A stretch of 34,194 bases of DNA from a virus, in the IMG/VR virus record IMGVR_UViG_3300048026_001054, positions 1 through 34,194 of that record; one strand, 5' to 3'. Within the stretch, counting starts at the first letter, position 1. Each line of letters begins with the position of its first letter. This document shows positions 25,253 to 31,443 of this stretch, in pieces. A model generated the notes under the pieces. It did no database searches, was not told where the DNA came from, and was given only the letters and a program-made list of their open reading frames with translations. The position numbers and the translations under genes were made by a program.

Positions 25253-25569
25253 ATTGCTCCGGGCCCCCTATCATTTTGCACATCGTCAAACGCAGGCATG
25301 GGCGGTGTGGCGCCATTGGCTTTCCTGGCGGGGTCGGGCTTCCATGTGTTCAGCGTGATGTTGTAGCTGTCACCTGGCTCCCAGGGGTCGCACACATCAA
25401 TGTTGATCCACCCATCCCGGTCCTCAATGTTTCCGTTTGCCAGCTGCTCTGCCAGCCACCCACGGAATTTCTCCAGGTTGATCCCTACCTCAAATTTTAC
25501 AAAACCACCGCGGCCCGTTTTTGGCTCTTTGAGGTTCATGCCTTTAACGTAAACTTTCTTCTCTTTCAT
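25249..25569 (-). CDS. Recombination-module protein, possibly SSB-like
   Basis: 106 residues, ATG with GAGGAA eight bases upstream, overlapping the ERF stop by ATGA. The first 80 residues are beta-rich and basic (KEKKVYVKGMNLKEPKTGRG, FVKFEVGINLEKFRGWL, GWINIDVCDPWEPG, YNITLNTWKPD). A short acidic tail follows (MPAFDDVQNDRGPG). A compact beta domain with an acidic tail beside an annealing protein would fit a single-stranded DNA-binding protein, but the tail lacks the classic end motif and the gene is short. I treat SSB as a possibility only. Confidence 0.6.
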   Translation of the reverse strand: MKEKKVYVKGMNLKEPKTGRGGFVKFEVGINLEKFRGWLAEQLANGNIEDRDGWINIDVCDPWEPGDSYNITLNTWKPDPARKANGATPPMPAFDDVQNDRGPGAI

Positions 25570-26252
25570 AATATTGCTTCCTCTTGAAATACATCGCTAT
25601 TAAGAATGGCGTCTGCCTCTCCGATTGATTCCCTAACGCCGTCAGCCTTGGAGTAGGTGCGGGCGTAGGACGCTAGGACATCCCACACCACAACGCGGTC
25701 ATCCATTGGAATGTGGGTCACCTGCTTAACAAATTCCATCTCATCCTGGGCTTTCGCTGCGGCGTTAATGGCGTTGATCTGCCGGTAATACTTTTTCTTC
25801 ACCTGCTCTTTGGACATGCCAGACTCATCGACCCCGGGGGCCTCTGTTGGCTTTGGCTGCGCAGGGGTTTTGCCTTGCATTGGCTTAACGTCCTGGTCGG
25901 CATCTGCCTCAATACCCAGGGCGGCGAGTAATGCGTAACGCTTTGCGTAGGTCGCTGCTGCGCCAGTGGTGCCAGGCTTTTTGTCCGTGAGCATGATTAG
26001 TGGGCCCTTGGTTCTCAGCATGGCGCCTGTTTCATGAATAAACATATTCACTGCACGCACCCCGCCACGCGCAGACTGTATGTCCTGCATGAGGATCACG
26101 CCCGACGCCTGGAGGTGCGGCTGCACTGCGTCCAGGACATTCTCAAGGGCCGCGTACTTATGGCTGGCGAACATCCCGACCTTGTCTCTCTCGGGGTTGG
26201 TTATTGCTGCCCGGGCTTTCACCAGGGCGGCCGCTAGTTTTGCGTCAATCAA
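25566..26252 (-). CDS. erf: ERF family single-strand annealing protein
   Basis: 228 residues. The start is a TTG at 26252 with GGAG seven bases upstream; no closer ATG covers the conserved N-terminus. The ERF family pattern is clear: an N-terminal helix (LAAALVKARAAITNPERDKV), YAALENVLDAVQPHLQASGV, then LMQDIQS, MFIHETGAMLRTKGPLIML, and the signature GAAATYAKRYALLAALGI (97-114) followed by acidic residues. The C-terminal 90 residues are a linker and a helical region. Erf anneals complementary single strands and promotes circularisation or recombination of phage DNA. Neighbours in the same leftward operon are int, xis-like and possibly SSB-like genes. Confidence 0.9.
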   Translation of the reverse strand: MIDAKLAAALVKARAAITNPERDKVGMFASHKYAALENVLDAVQPHLQASGVILMQDIQSARGGVRAVNMFIHETGAMLRTKGPLIMLTDKKPGTTGAAATYAKRYALLAALGIEADADQDVKPMQGKTPAQPKPTEAPGVDESGMSKEQVKKKYYRQINAINAAAKAQDEMEFVKQVTHIPMDDRVVVWDVLASYARTYSKADGVRESIGEADAILNSDVFQEEAIL

Positions 26253-26490
26253 AGGGGAACTCCTTAACGTGTGTTTCTGTTTTCACAAAATCGCCTGCGC
26301 AGTAATTGAGGGTGTGACACACGCCATCTATGCCTTTACCCAGGTCGCAACTGATCACGCGAAACGAATAAGGAATCCCGTGCTCATGCAGCTCCGCTGT
26401 GCAGCCCTGTGTCTCCACCACCGATGTGAAAAACCACCGATGACCATTAGTGTCGATACAGTAAATATGTTCAATGTGCTCATCTTCCAT
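26245..26490 (-). CDS. Small early protein, unknown function
   Basis: 81 residues, ATG with GAGG seven bases upstream, overlapping the ERF start by eight bases. Mixed beta strands with several cysteines and histidines (EHIYCIDTNGHRWFFTSVVE, ISCDLGKGIDGVCHTLNYC). The cysteine/histidine spacing is irregular and does not make a recognised zinc finger. It is part of the coupled leftward operon. No family is recognised; small early proteins in this position sometimes modify host functions, but nothing in the sequence shows that here. Confidence 0.6.
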   Translation of the reverse strand: MEDEHIEHIYCIDTNGHRWFFTSVVETQGCTAELHEHGIPYSFRVISCDLGKGIDGVCHTLNYCAGDFVKTETHVKEFPFD

Positions 26491-26492
26491 TG

Positions 26493-26753
26493 TTAATCCT
26501 CTGGGGGCAGGCGGTTGGCGATGTCATGCTGCATGTCCTCAAGGTGCGAAACAAAAGCGTTGGTCGCATCGTGAAGCTCGCCAGCAGCTGCCCATAGTTT
26601 TTTGAAGGTAGGGTGCGAGCGATCACCGCCCGCACGCTCGTAAAGCTCCGCTGCCCAGGTGAGGTCAACCTCCTCTGGCAGCACCTCATGAATGATGCGG
26701 TCTAGGCGGCTGTAGTTATCTTCTAACAACCAAGCGGGAACGGAGCTGCCCAT
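26493..26753 (-). CDS. Small helical early protein, unknown function
   Basis: 86 residues starting in a TAATG overlap with the preceding membrane protein gene. Nearly all helical and acidic (EDNYSRLDRIIHEVLPEEVD, then KKLWAAAGELHDATNAFVSH). No signal, membrane segment or metal motif. It probably forms a small helical bundle or coiled-coil dimer. It is translated with its operon neighbours; no family recognised. Confidence 0.58.
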   Translation of the reverse strand: MGSSVPAWLLEDNYSRLDRIIHEVLPEEVDLTWAAELYERAGGDRSHPTFKKLWAAAGELHDATNAFVSHLEDMQHDIANRLPPED

Positions 26754-26950
26754 TACAGGTGGCCTTTACCGTTGCGCCTGGTGGCGTAATCGGTTTCCTC
26801 TGCCCACATCTGCCATTTCACAATCCATTTTGCGATCACCACTACGGTCAACACGGCCTGGATGGCCAGCCATAGAATGGAGACGAACTCATAGTTAGTG
26901 GTCGCGGAGAAGCCTACAAACAGGCAGGCAAGCCAAAGTATCTCAATCAT
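26753..26950 (-). CDS. Small membrane protein, two predicted transmembrane helices
   Basis: 65 residues, ATG with GGAG six bases upstream and an eight-base overlap with the gene before it. Two hydrophobic segments are obvious: EILWLACLFVGFSATT at residues 2-17, and SILWLAIQAVLTVVVIAKWI at about 24-43. A charged C-terminal tail follows (EETDYATRRNGKGHL). The short polar turn between them suggests a hairpin in the inner membrane. It lies in the early leftward operon, away from the late genes, so exclusion or a host-membrane effect is more likely than holin function; this is inference. Confidence 0.62.
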   Translation of the reverse strand: MIEILWLACLFVGFSATTNYEFVSILWLAIQAVLTVVVIAKWIVKWQMWAEETDYATRRNGKGHL

Positions 26951-27287
26951 TGAGTGCTCCCTTTACCAATGCGATGCGCTCTGCGACGGCAGCGGAGGAG
27001 TGCTCTGCCCGGGTGATAGCTGACTCCAGAAAGTAAAGCTCTGCCCGGACCTGGACATGCTCCGGGTCGGGCTCGGTGCCATGAGGCTGGTTTCTGTCGA
27101 GCTTTTCATTCAGCTCACTGATCATGTCCCTGCGGGCTCTCAGAGCCTGCACCAGGGCGCCGTGGCTGTTGGTGAGGTCATGCAGGCAGGACACCAATTC
27201 TGTCGCAACAGAGGTCATTGAGAGGCTCCTAGGTGTAAGGTCGCGCCTAATTCTGTTAGGTATTGCAGGCGTAGCTATAGCGTTCAT
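26943..27287 (-). CDS. First gene of the leftward operon, coiled-coil protein
   Basis: 114 residues. The ATG at 27287 is chosen for its strong AAGGAG site seven bases upstream; an in-frame start 30 bases earlier has no such site. The N-terminal 25 residues are polar and basic (PNRIRRDLTPRSLSMTS). The rest is two long helices with heptad spacing (VATELVSCLHDLTNSHGALV, then ALRARRDMISELNEKLDRN; VRAELYFLESAITRAEHSSA). It lies 45 bases after the predicted -10 element at 27332-27337, so it is the first gene of the operon. No family recognised. Confidence 0.62.
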   Translation of the reverse strand: MNAIATPAIPNRIRRDLTPRSLSMTSVATELVSCLHDLTNSHGALVQALRARRDMISELNEKLDRNQPHGTEPDPEHVQVRAELYFLESAITRAEHSSAAVAERIALVKGALND

Positions 27288-27331
27288 ATAAGTCTCCTTG
27301 GAATAAGCCGGACACACCCGGCCACACCCAG

Positions 27332-27360
27332 AATATACCCGCCTAACATAACTAGTGCAA
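27332..27360 (-). promoter_or_regulatory. Sigma70-like promoter of the leftward operon
   Basis: Read on the minus strand: TTGCAC (27355-27360), 17 bases, TATATT (27332-27337). Both boxes are close to consensus and the spacing is ideal. The next gene downstream starts at 27287 with a strong ribosome site. The pair TTGTAA/TATGTT overlaps it and could be an alternative. Confidence 0.65.
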
Positions 27361-27387
27361 GCGCCCTTACAATACTTTCAGAAGTCT

Positions 27388-27416
27388 GCGGTAAAAATAC
27401 AAAATAATTTTACCGC
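27388..27416. promoter_or_regulatory. Perfect 9-bp-arm palindrome, probable operator
   Basis: GCGGTAAAA (27388-27396) and its exact reverse complement TTTTACCGC (27408-27416) are separated by 11 AT-rich bases. It lies 28 bases upstream of the -35 box of the leftward promoter. The centre-to-centre spacing of the arms is 20 bases, about two helical turns, so both halves face the same side of the helix. That suits a dimeric regulator. There is no T-run, so it is not a terminator. Confidence 0.55.
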
Positions 27417-27600
27417 GTCATGTTTCTCATTAATAAACAAATGTTTAACACTAGACGAAAGGTACACTAGCAGCGCGCGACGAATTTTACATTTGTCACT
27501 TATTGCTATTTTATTTTGCTAGTCACTGTTGAACGCCTGCGCAACAAGCCTTATTCTGAACGGCCGTCCCGGGGACCCTCACATGGATGTGAGGCTGAAT

Positions 27601-27819
27601 ATGTTAGGGATGACCATTGCCCCGGAAGGTAAGAGCGGCTTAATGAGTAAGATAACAACCGACCAGATAGAAGATGAGGTGTGGATTGCTATCCGCGCCG
27701 TGCGACCCGATCTACTGCCAGGCCAGCCAGACTCTCAATTGCCGTCAGCAGATCCTCATGAGACAACCGACGCGCTACCAGATGAAGTATCTTTATTGCG
27801 TCGTCAGAGTTCATTTTAG
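27601..27819 (+). CDS. Candidate small gene, tail-to-tail with the repressor
   Basis: 72 residues from an ATG at 27601 with GAGG six bases upstream. The in-frame TTG at 27529 has weaker support. The reading frame ends inside the opposite-strand repressor gene, overlapping its last 131 bases. The N-terminal part (MSKITTDQIEDEVWIAIRAV) is a plausible helix, while the C-terminal 35 residues are simply the antisense of the repressor. The only support is the ribosome site and the lack of any other gene in 27288-27688. It may not be real. Confidence 0.28.
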   Translation: MLGMTIAPEGKSGLMSKITTDQIEDEVWIAIRAVRPDLLPGQPDSQLPSADPHETTDALPDEVSLLRRQSSF

Positions 27820-28150
27820 AAAGAGCTGTACGTAAATCATCGACGGAGGGGGGCTCTGCGAATTCACCGCGGAGTTCCGGGTCGATGTCGTACGGAGTCA
27901 CATTAAAAAATTCGGCAAACTTAAACACGGCTTTCGGTCCCGCTGGGACGCGGCCGTTGATGTACTGCCCAACTACCGAGTGAGACCAGCCCAGCTGCTT
28001 ACTTGCCCTTGCCTGGGTAAGTCCAGGCTCATTGGCCTGCTTTTGCAGCCAGTACCGTTTGATGTTCTGAGCGACCACCTGTTGTCTGCGGTCTAATTTA
28101 CGGCCAGTGGGCACCACGCCGTACGCTATAAAGTTTTCTTTCTCTTGCAT
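27689..28150 (-). CDS. XRE-family repressor
   Basis: 153 residues from an ATG at 28150; in-frame GTG codons at 28159-28165 are possible starts. Residues about 44-68 form a helix-turn-helix (LTQARASKQLGWSHSVVGQY, then INGRVPAGPKAV), followed by FKFAEFFNVTPYDIDPEL, the usual end of an XRE domain. The remaining 55 residues are helical (SKMNSDDAIKILHLVARRLS). There is no S24 peptidase domain or catalytic Ser-Lys pair, so induction would not work by LexA-type self-cleavage. It faces away from the replication operon across an upstream control region. It most likely maintains lysogeny by binding the nearby palindromes; target sites are inferred. Confidence 0.78.
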   Translation of the reverse strand: MQEKENFIAYGVVPTGRKLDRRQQVVAQNIKRYWLQKQANEPGLTQARASKQLGWSHSVVGQYINGRVPAGPKAVFKFAEFFNVTPYDIDPELRGEFAEPPSVDDLRTALSKMNSDDAIKILHLVARRLSHEDLLTAIESLAGLAVDRVARRG

Positions 28151-28225
28151 TGCCGTCACCACCACGGATTAACCCCTAGGTTTGCGTTAAGTCCCCGGCA
28201 ACTTTCGTTGCCTTGCACATGGCGA

Positions 28226-28265
28226 CTGAGTAAATTCTTTATCAATCGATAAAAAAATTTCTCAG
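28226..28265. promoter_or_regulatory. 40-bp imperfect palindrome, probable operator
   Basis: The segment runs from CTGAG (28226-28230) to CTCAG (28261-28265), with inner halves TTTATC and GATAAA around AATC. By direct pairing, 16 of 20 positions are complementary. It lies in the control region upstream of the repressor gene and upstream of the replication operon, where a repressor or Cro-like protein would bind. Confidence 0.5.
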
Positions 28266-28379
28266 CACCATAGCACCAAAAAGGATAGGTGTGTATCAAA
28301 AACTTACATTTATTTATGGCAATGCAATAGTTCCCTAGCAGCTGTAAGCAGGCCGTATTGCAAAAATAGTGACAAAAGC

Positions 28380-28407
28380 TTGCAGGGACTAGTGGGTGTG
28401 GTAGTCT
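28380..28407 (+). promoter_or_regulatory. Possible rightward promoter with extended -10
   Basis: TTGCAG (28380-28385), 16 bases, TAGTCT (28402-28407), with TG at 28399-28400 giving an extended -10. Box match is moderate. It is the best candidate I see for the replication operon beginning at 28564. Transcription would start just before a strong hairpin, which would lie at the very 5' end of the RNA. Confidence 0.3.
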
Positions 28408-28408
28408 T

Positions 28409-28445
28409 AAAAAATGGCCCCGGGGAGTTTGCGCTCGCCGGGGCC
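28409..28445 (-). terminator. Intrinsic terminator reading leftward
   Basis: GGCCCCGG (28416-28423) pairs with CCGGGGCC (28438-28445), and GAG pairs with CTC inside, closing a 6-base loop; only one G-G mismatch interrupts the stem. On the minus strand the stem is followed by ATTTTTT (28409-28415 complement). It would stop leftward transcripts before the repressor gene. No T-run follows it on the plus strand. Confidence 0.6.
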
Positions 28446-28447
28446 GA

Positions 28448-28490
28448 ATCAGGGATGTCTCTGTTTCCAAGGAGTGGAAGGGACCCTGAT
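28448..28490 (+). other. Leader hairpin before the replication operon
   Basis: ATCAGGG (28448-28454) and CCCTGAT (28484-28490) are exact complements enclosing 29 bases that include a smaller TTCC/GGAA pairing. Together with the strong hairpin just upstream it makes a structured untranslated leader for the primase operon. The remaining bases to 28563 hold no gene I can support. Confidence 0.4.
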
Positions 28491-28563
28491 CCGCGCAGTA
28501 TACCTGGACGGATTACCCCCGCAACCTGATTCAACAAAAACTAACAGAATTAGGTAAGGCGAA

Positions 28564-29295
28564 TTGGATCTACTAGAGAGATTTGAGAAGGTGAGGCCCG
28601 CGGGCAGGGACACCTGGTCATGCTGCTGTCCTGCGCATGACGATTCATCACCATCATTAACGGTCAGCCAGGAAGCAGGGAAGTGGCTGTTTCACTGCTT
28701 TGCCGGGTGCAGCACGTACGACATTTTGGAGGCTGTTGGTCTGAAGTGGGGCGACCTATTCCCAGACTCCAACTACAAAAGCGATACGGCCGATTACGCC
28801 AGGCAGCTGTGGGGCGAGGCCAGCGCGGGTTGTGTTCAGTCCCATCCTTACGCCATGAAAAAGAAGATCGCCCACGACTTTGGCGCCCGGCGGGGCAGGG
28901 CCTCTGGTCGGATTGTTGGGCGCGATAAGGATTGCATCATCATCCCTATGCGCTCCTGGGACGGCGACCTGGTTGGTGTTGAGTGCATCAATTGGGAAGG
29001 CGACAAGCAAACCTTTGGCTCCAAGGGCCAGCTAATCCTGGGGCACCCAGAGGGCGCCGAATACGTCCACGTTGCTGAAGGCTGGGCAACCATGTGGGCC
29101 ATCTCCCAGCTGCGCCCCAGGTCATTCGCCGGGGTGGTGGCCTTTGGCAAAAAGCTACGGCAGAAGGCTGAAGAGATCAGCAATCGGTTTCCAGGCACCG
29201 CGGTCACTCACCCAGAGGGAGCTGATAACCAGGACGTTTGGGATTACTGGAGCGCCGGGCACGGCGATCAGTATTTCGGAGGGAAGTGCTTATGA
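28564..29295 (+). CDS. DNA primase with CHC2-type zinc finger and TOPRIM-like region
   Basis: 243 residues with a TTG start at 28564 (AAGG five bases upstream). Residues 19-67 are a primase zinc finger: SCCCPAHDDSSPSLTV, then WLFHCFAGC and DILEAVGLKWGDLFP, with likely ligands C22, H25, C45 and C49. The region from about 115 to 225 resembles a TOPRIM fold (IIIPMRSWDGDLVGVE, VHVAEGWATMWAISQL, HPEGADNQDVWDYW). The glutamate in VAEGWATMW fits the first TOPRIM motif. I do not see the usual D-x-D after the next strand, where the sequence reads VVAFGKKLRQ. It heads the replication operon with an initiator and helicase and would lay RNA primers. Confidence 0.82.
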   Translation: MDLLERFEKVRPAGRDTWSCCCPAHDDSSPSLTVSQEAGKWLFHCFAGCSTYDILEAVGLKWGDLFPDSNYKSDTADYARQLWGEASAGCVQSHPYAMKKKIAHDFGARRGRASGRIVGRDKDCIIIPMRSWDGDLVGVECINWEGDKQTFGSKGQLILGHPEGAEYVHVAEGWATMWAISQLRPRSFAGVVAFGKKLRQKAEEISNRFPGTAVTHPEGADNQDVWDYWSAGHGDQYFGGKCL

Positions 29296-29402
29296 CAGAT
29301 CAGGAATGGCTGGCGCTGGCCCTGGCGCCCACATGTGAAGAGGAGCGCGAGGCCGTAAACAAGGGCCCCGACGATAGTGGGATTTTGATAGATGAGTCAT
29401 GA
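29292..29402 (+). CDS. Small acidic protein between primase and initiator
   Basis: 36 residues: MTDQEWLALALAPTCEEERE, then a polar, acidic end. The ATG overlaps the primase stop (ATGA), and its stop lies 11 bases inside the next gene. This bridges what would otherwise be a gap of nearly 100 bases and maintains coupling through the operon. Too short to recognise. The coupling on both sides is the main evidence that it is translated. Confidence 0.45.
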   Translation: MTDQEWLALALAPTCEEEREAVNKGPDDSGILIDES

Positions 29403-30045
29403 AGCGACCAACTGGGCGTCAAAGGTGCGCGGCATTAGCCCGATGCAGAAGCTGGTTCTAATGCTTATGGCTGACTGCCACAACGGTCACACCCGGGAGT
29501 GTTTCCCCTCCATCGATACGTTGGCAGAAGACGCATGCGCATGTCGCAGAACAGTAATACGGGCCATTCATGGTCTTGAGGCTGCGGGGCTCGTTTCAGT
29601 CAAAAAGCGGGGTGGGAAATCTAACCGATACATCCTGCATACCCGTGTCACAGAGTCACCCGTGTCAGAGAGTCACGGGTGTCAGAGAGTCACTAAACCC
29701 GTGTCAGAGAGTCACCCCACCCGTGTCACTGTGACACCCGAACAGGAAATAACAGGAAAGAACAGGAATAAGGGCGTTAAAAAAATCTCTGAAAAAAAAC
29801 TGCTTTCCATTGGTGATGAAATTCGATGCTGGGATCTCTGGGTTGAATACCGGACTGAGATTAGAAAACCGTTAACGGAGAAGGGGTGGGAATTGCTCGC
29901 CAATAAGCTACGGAAATATAGCGCAGCGGAGCAGGCGGCAGCGATTGAGAAATCCATCACCAATGGATGGCAGGGCTTGTTCCCTGAGAAAAGCGACAAG
30001 CCTGCTGATGACCTGCCAATGAGCGCGAGGTATCGGAATGGGTAA
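29392..30045 (+). CDS. Replication initiator, lambda O-like (HTH)
   Basis: 217 residues from ATG at 29392. Residues 1-80 form a helix-turn-helix domain of the HTH_36 type used by phage initiators (WASKVRGISPMQKLVLMLMA, then CFPSIDTLAEDACACRRTVI and AIHGLEAAGLVSVKKRGGKS). A repetitive linker follows, encoded by the iterons, and then a basic lysine stretch. Residues about 140-200 form a C-terminal domain (CWDLWVEYRTEIRKPLTEKG, later AIEKSITNGWQGLFPEK) of the kind that recruits a helicase. An origin inside the initiator gene, with primase before and helicase after, matches lambda O/P-type organisation. It overlaps the helicase gene by eight bases. Confidence 0.78.
   Translation: MSHEATNWASKVRGISPMQKLVLMLMADCHNGHTRECFPSIDTLAEDACACRRTVIRAIHGLEAAGLVSVKKRGGKSNRYILHTRVTESPVSESHGCQRVTKPVSESHPTRVTVTPEQEITGKNRNKGVKKISEKKLLSIGDEIRCWDLWVEYRTEIRKPLTEKGWELLANKLRKYSAAEQAAAIEKSITNGWQGLFPEKSDKPADDLPMSARYRNG
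29645..29790. other. Predicted replication origin: iterons, 10-bp repeats, A-rich tract
   Basis: Four iterons of GTGTCAGAGAGTCAC start at 29645 (one variant with CA for GA), 29662, 29679 and 29701. A fifth unit, GTGTCACTGTGACAC at 29723, is a perfect palindrome. Start spacings are 17, 17, 22 and 22 bases. Three tandem 10-base repeats AACAGGAA-NN follow at 29741, 29751 and 29761, then an A/T-rich stretch to about 29800. This is the lambda-like layout of initiator sites followed by an unwinding element, inside the initiator gene. Confidence 0.75.
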
Positions 30046-30997
30046 GATCATTGAGTTTAACGGCGAGTTTAGTCTCAGGCAGCACCGGGACCGAATTGCG
30101 GATCTACGGGTGGGAGAGATTGTTAGGCCGGCCGACGTTAGGGCGGCGGTGGACGCCGACATGGACCGAGGCAAGGGGCCGCACGGTGCGCGTTGGCCCT
30201 GGCCCAGTTCCCGGGATGATTTCGCGCTAGGTGAGGGCTGCATTTCGGTATTGGCGTCTGATGGCGGGGTGGGCAAATCCACCCTGGTCAGCCAGTGGGC
30301 CCTATCGATGATGCCTGATTTCCCTGTTGGGATAATCTCAGTGGAAGAGGGCACGATTAAGGTTGTGCGCCGGCTGATCACGCAGTTCAGCAACACTGTG
30401 GAGCCTTCCAAGTCTCAACGTGAGCAGTATTGGGATACCGCTGCGCACCGCAACGCTTTGATTTACGACTGCCCCCAGGCCATCAAGCCGGTTGATGCCT
30501 ATGCCGCCTGCTGGTCGATGTTTGATGAGGGCGCCAGGGTCATTTTCCTGGACAACATGCAATCGTGCGGGTGCAGGACAGACTCAGATGAGGAGCGCGA
30601 TTTCATTAACGAGGTCAAGGCGATATGCCAGGCCACGAAAATGCACATCGTGCTTGTCCACCACGTACGCAAGACGGGCGGCGATTCTGAAAACCCCAAG
30701 CCCACCCGCGACAGGGTGAAGGGCAACGGGGCGATAACCCAGCTGGTGGATAACGTGTTGCTGTTGTGGCGAAACCGAGACCGCCAGGAGGCCCGGCGCC
30801 TGGAAGACTACGGGCACCCGCTCACTGAGGATCAGCGCCGGGTCTTAAACGAGAATCCAGATTTGGAGCTGACGGTCAGCAAGCAGCGAGACGGTGAGGA
30901 TCACTGGGTTTTGGCGCTATGGGATGGCAATGGCTTGACGTTCAAGGATGAGCGTTATGGCGATGATCTGAAGCTAGGCAGGATCAGCCTTATATGA
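30038..30997 (+). CDS. Replicative helicase / RecA-fold ATPase
   Basis: 319 residues from ATG at 30038. Walker A is ASDGGVGKST (residues 73-82, K80), preceded by GEGCISVL. SVEEG at 101-105 fits the catalytic glutamate position. Walker B is ARVIFLDNM with D172. IVLVHHVRKTGG (204-215) is the conserved histidine/arginine segment of the DnaB/RepA class, and AITQLVDNVLLLWRN follows with the usual spacing. The protein lacks an N-terminal DnaB dimer domain and is closer in size to RepA-type hexameric helicases. With the neighbouring primase it would make a primase-helicase pair. It overlaps the next gene by four bases. Confidence 0.85.
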   Translation: MGKIIEFNGEFSLRQHRDRIADLRVGEIVRPADVRAAVDADMDRGKGPHGARWPWPSSRDDFALGEGCISVLASDGGVGKSTLVSQWALSMMPDFPVGIISVEEGTIKVVRRLITQFSNTVEPSKSQREQYWDTAAHRNALIYDCPQAIKPVDAYAACWSMFDEGARVIFLDNMQSCGCRTDSDEERDFINEVKAICQATKMHIVLVHHVRKTGGDSENPKPTRDRVKGNGAITQLVDNVLLLWRNRDRQEARRLEDYGHPLTEDQRRVLNENPDLELTVSKQRDGEDHWVLALWDGNGLTFKDERYGDDLKLGRISLI

Positions 30998-31443
30998 ACC
31001 AGGGCGAGTTTTTAATCATCCGCAGCCGGGATCAGATCGCCCAGCGGCTTGAGTACCTGGGGCAGCTGCTGAGTGAGTGGGATTTCACCCACCCAATCAG
31101 CGTCAAGCATGGCAAGTACACCAACCCCAGGACCCTCAACCAAAACGCGCTTTTCCACATGTGGCTGAACGAGGCCAGCAAGCAATTTGAGCGCAGAGGC
31201 AAGCAAAACGTAGAGCCAGAGCGGCTCAAGCTGCTGCTAAAAAATCATTTCCTGGGGACCATCGATGTGGAGGTGGGCAGCCAGGTGGTGAAGGGCGTCA
31301 TTCGCTCAACTAAGAAGTTAGACCGCGGTGAGATGCAGCACTTCATGGAGCAGTGCGAGCAATGGTTTTTAGATATGGGGGTGAAGCTCACCATCCCCGG
31401 GGACAGTGAGTACATGAAGCTACGGGAGGCGCAGCATGCCTAA
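30994..31443 (+). CDS. ninB: NinB-like recombination mediator
   Basis: 149 residues, starting in an ATGA overlap. Family features: an early I-R-S-R-D helix (FLIIRSRDQIAQRLEYLGQL), the characteristic NPRTLNQNALFHMWLNEAS (about residues 45-65), and IRSTKKLDRGEMQHFMEQCE followed by QWFLDMGVKLTIPGDSEY. This is the NinB (Orf) pattern, with R-x-T-K-x-L-x-x-x-E-M before the last helix. Lambda Orf binds SSB and single-stranded DNA and helps recombination replace RecFOR. Its place after the helicase is standard for lambdoid replication regions. Confidence 0.82.
   Translation: MNQGEFLIIRSRDQIAQRLEYLGQLLSEWDFTHPISVKHGKYTNPRTLNQNALFHMWLNEASKQFERRGKQNVEPERLKLLLKNHFLGTIDVEVGSQVVKGVIRSTKKLDRGEMQHFMEQCEQWFLDMGVKLTIPGDSEYMKLREAQHA

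Noticed and set aside
26753-26950. Holin, suggested by two membrane helices
   Set aside because: It lies in the early leftward operon with recombination genes and no endolysin partner is near. Left as a small membrane protein.
28156-28537. Minus-strand frames of 104 and 75 residues in the control region
   Set aside because: They run through the terminator hairpin and palindrome, have no ribosome sites and give low-complexity peptides. The region is regulatory.
29641-29740. CRISPR array, suggested by the short direct repeats
   Set aside because: Units are 15 bases with spacings of 2-7 bases between them, lie inside a coding gene and end in a palindrome. Iterons fit better.
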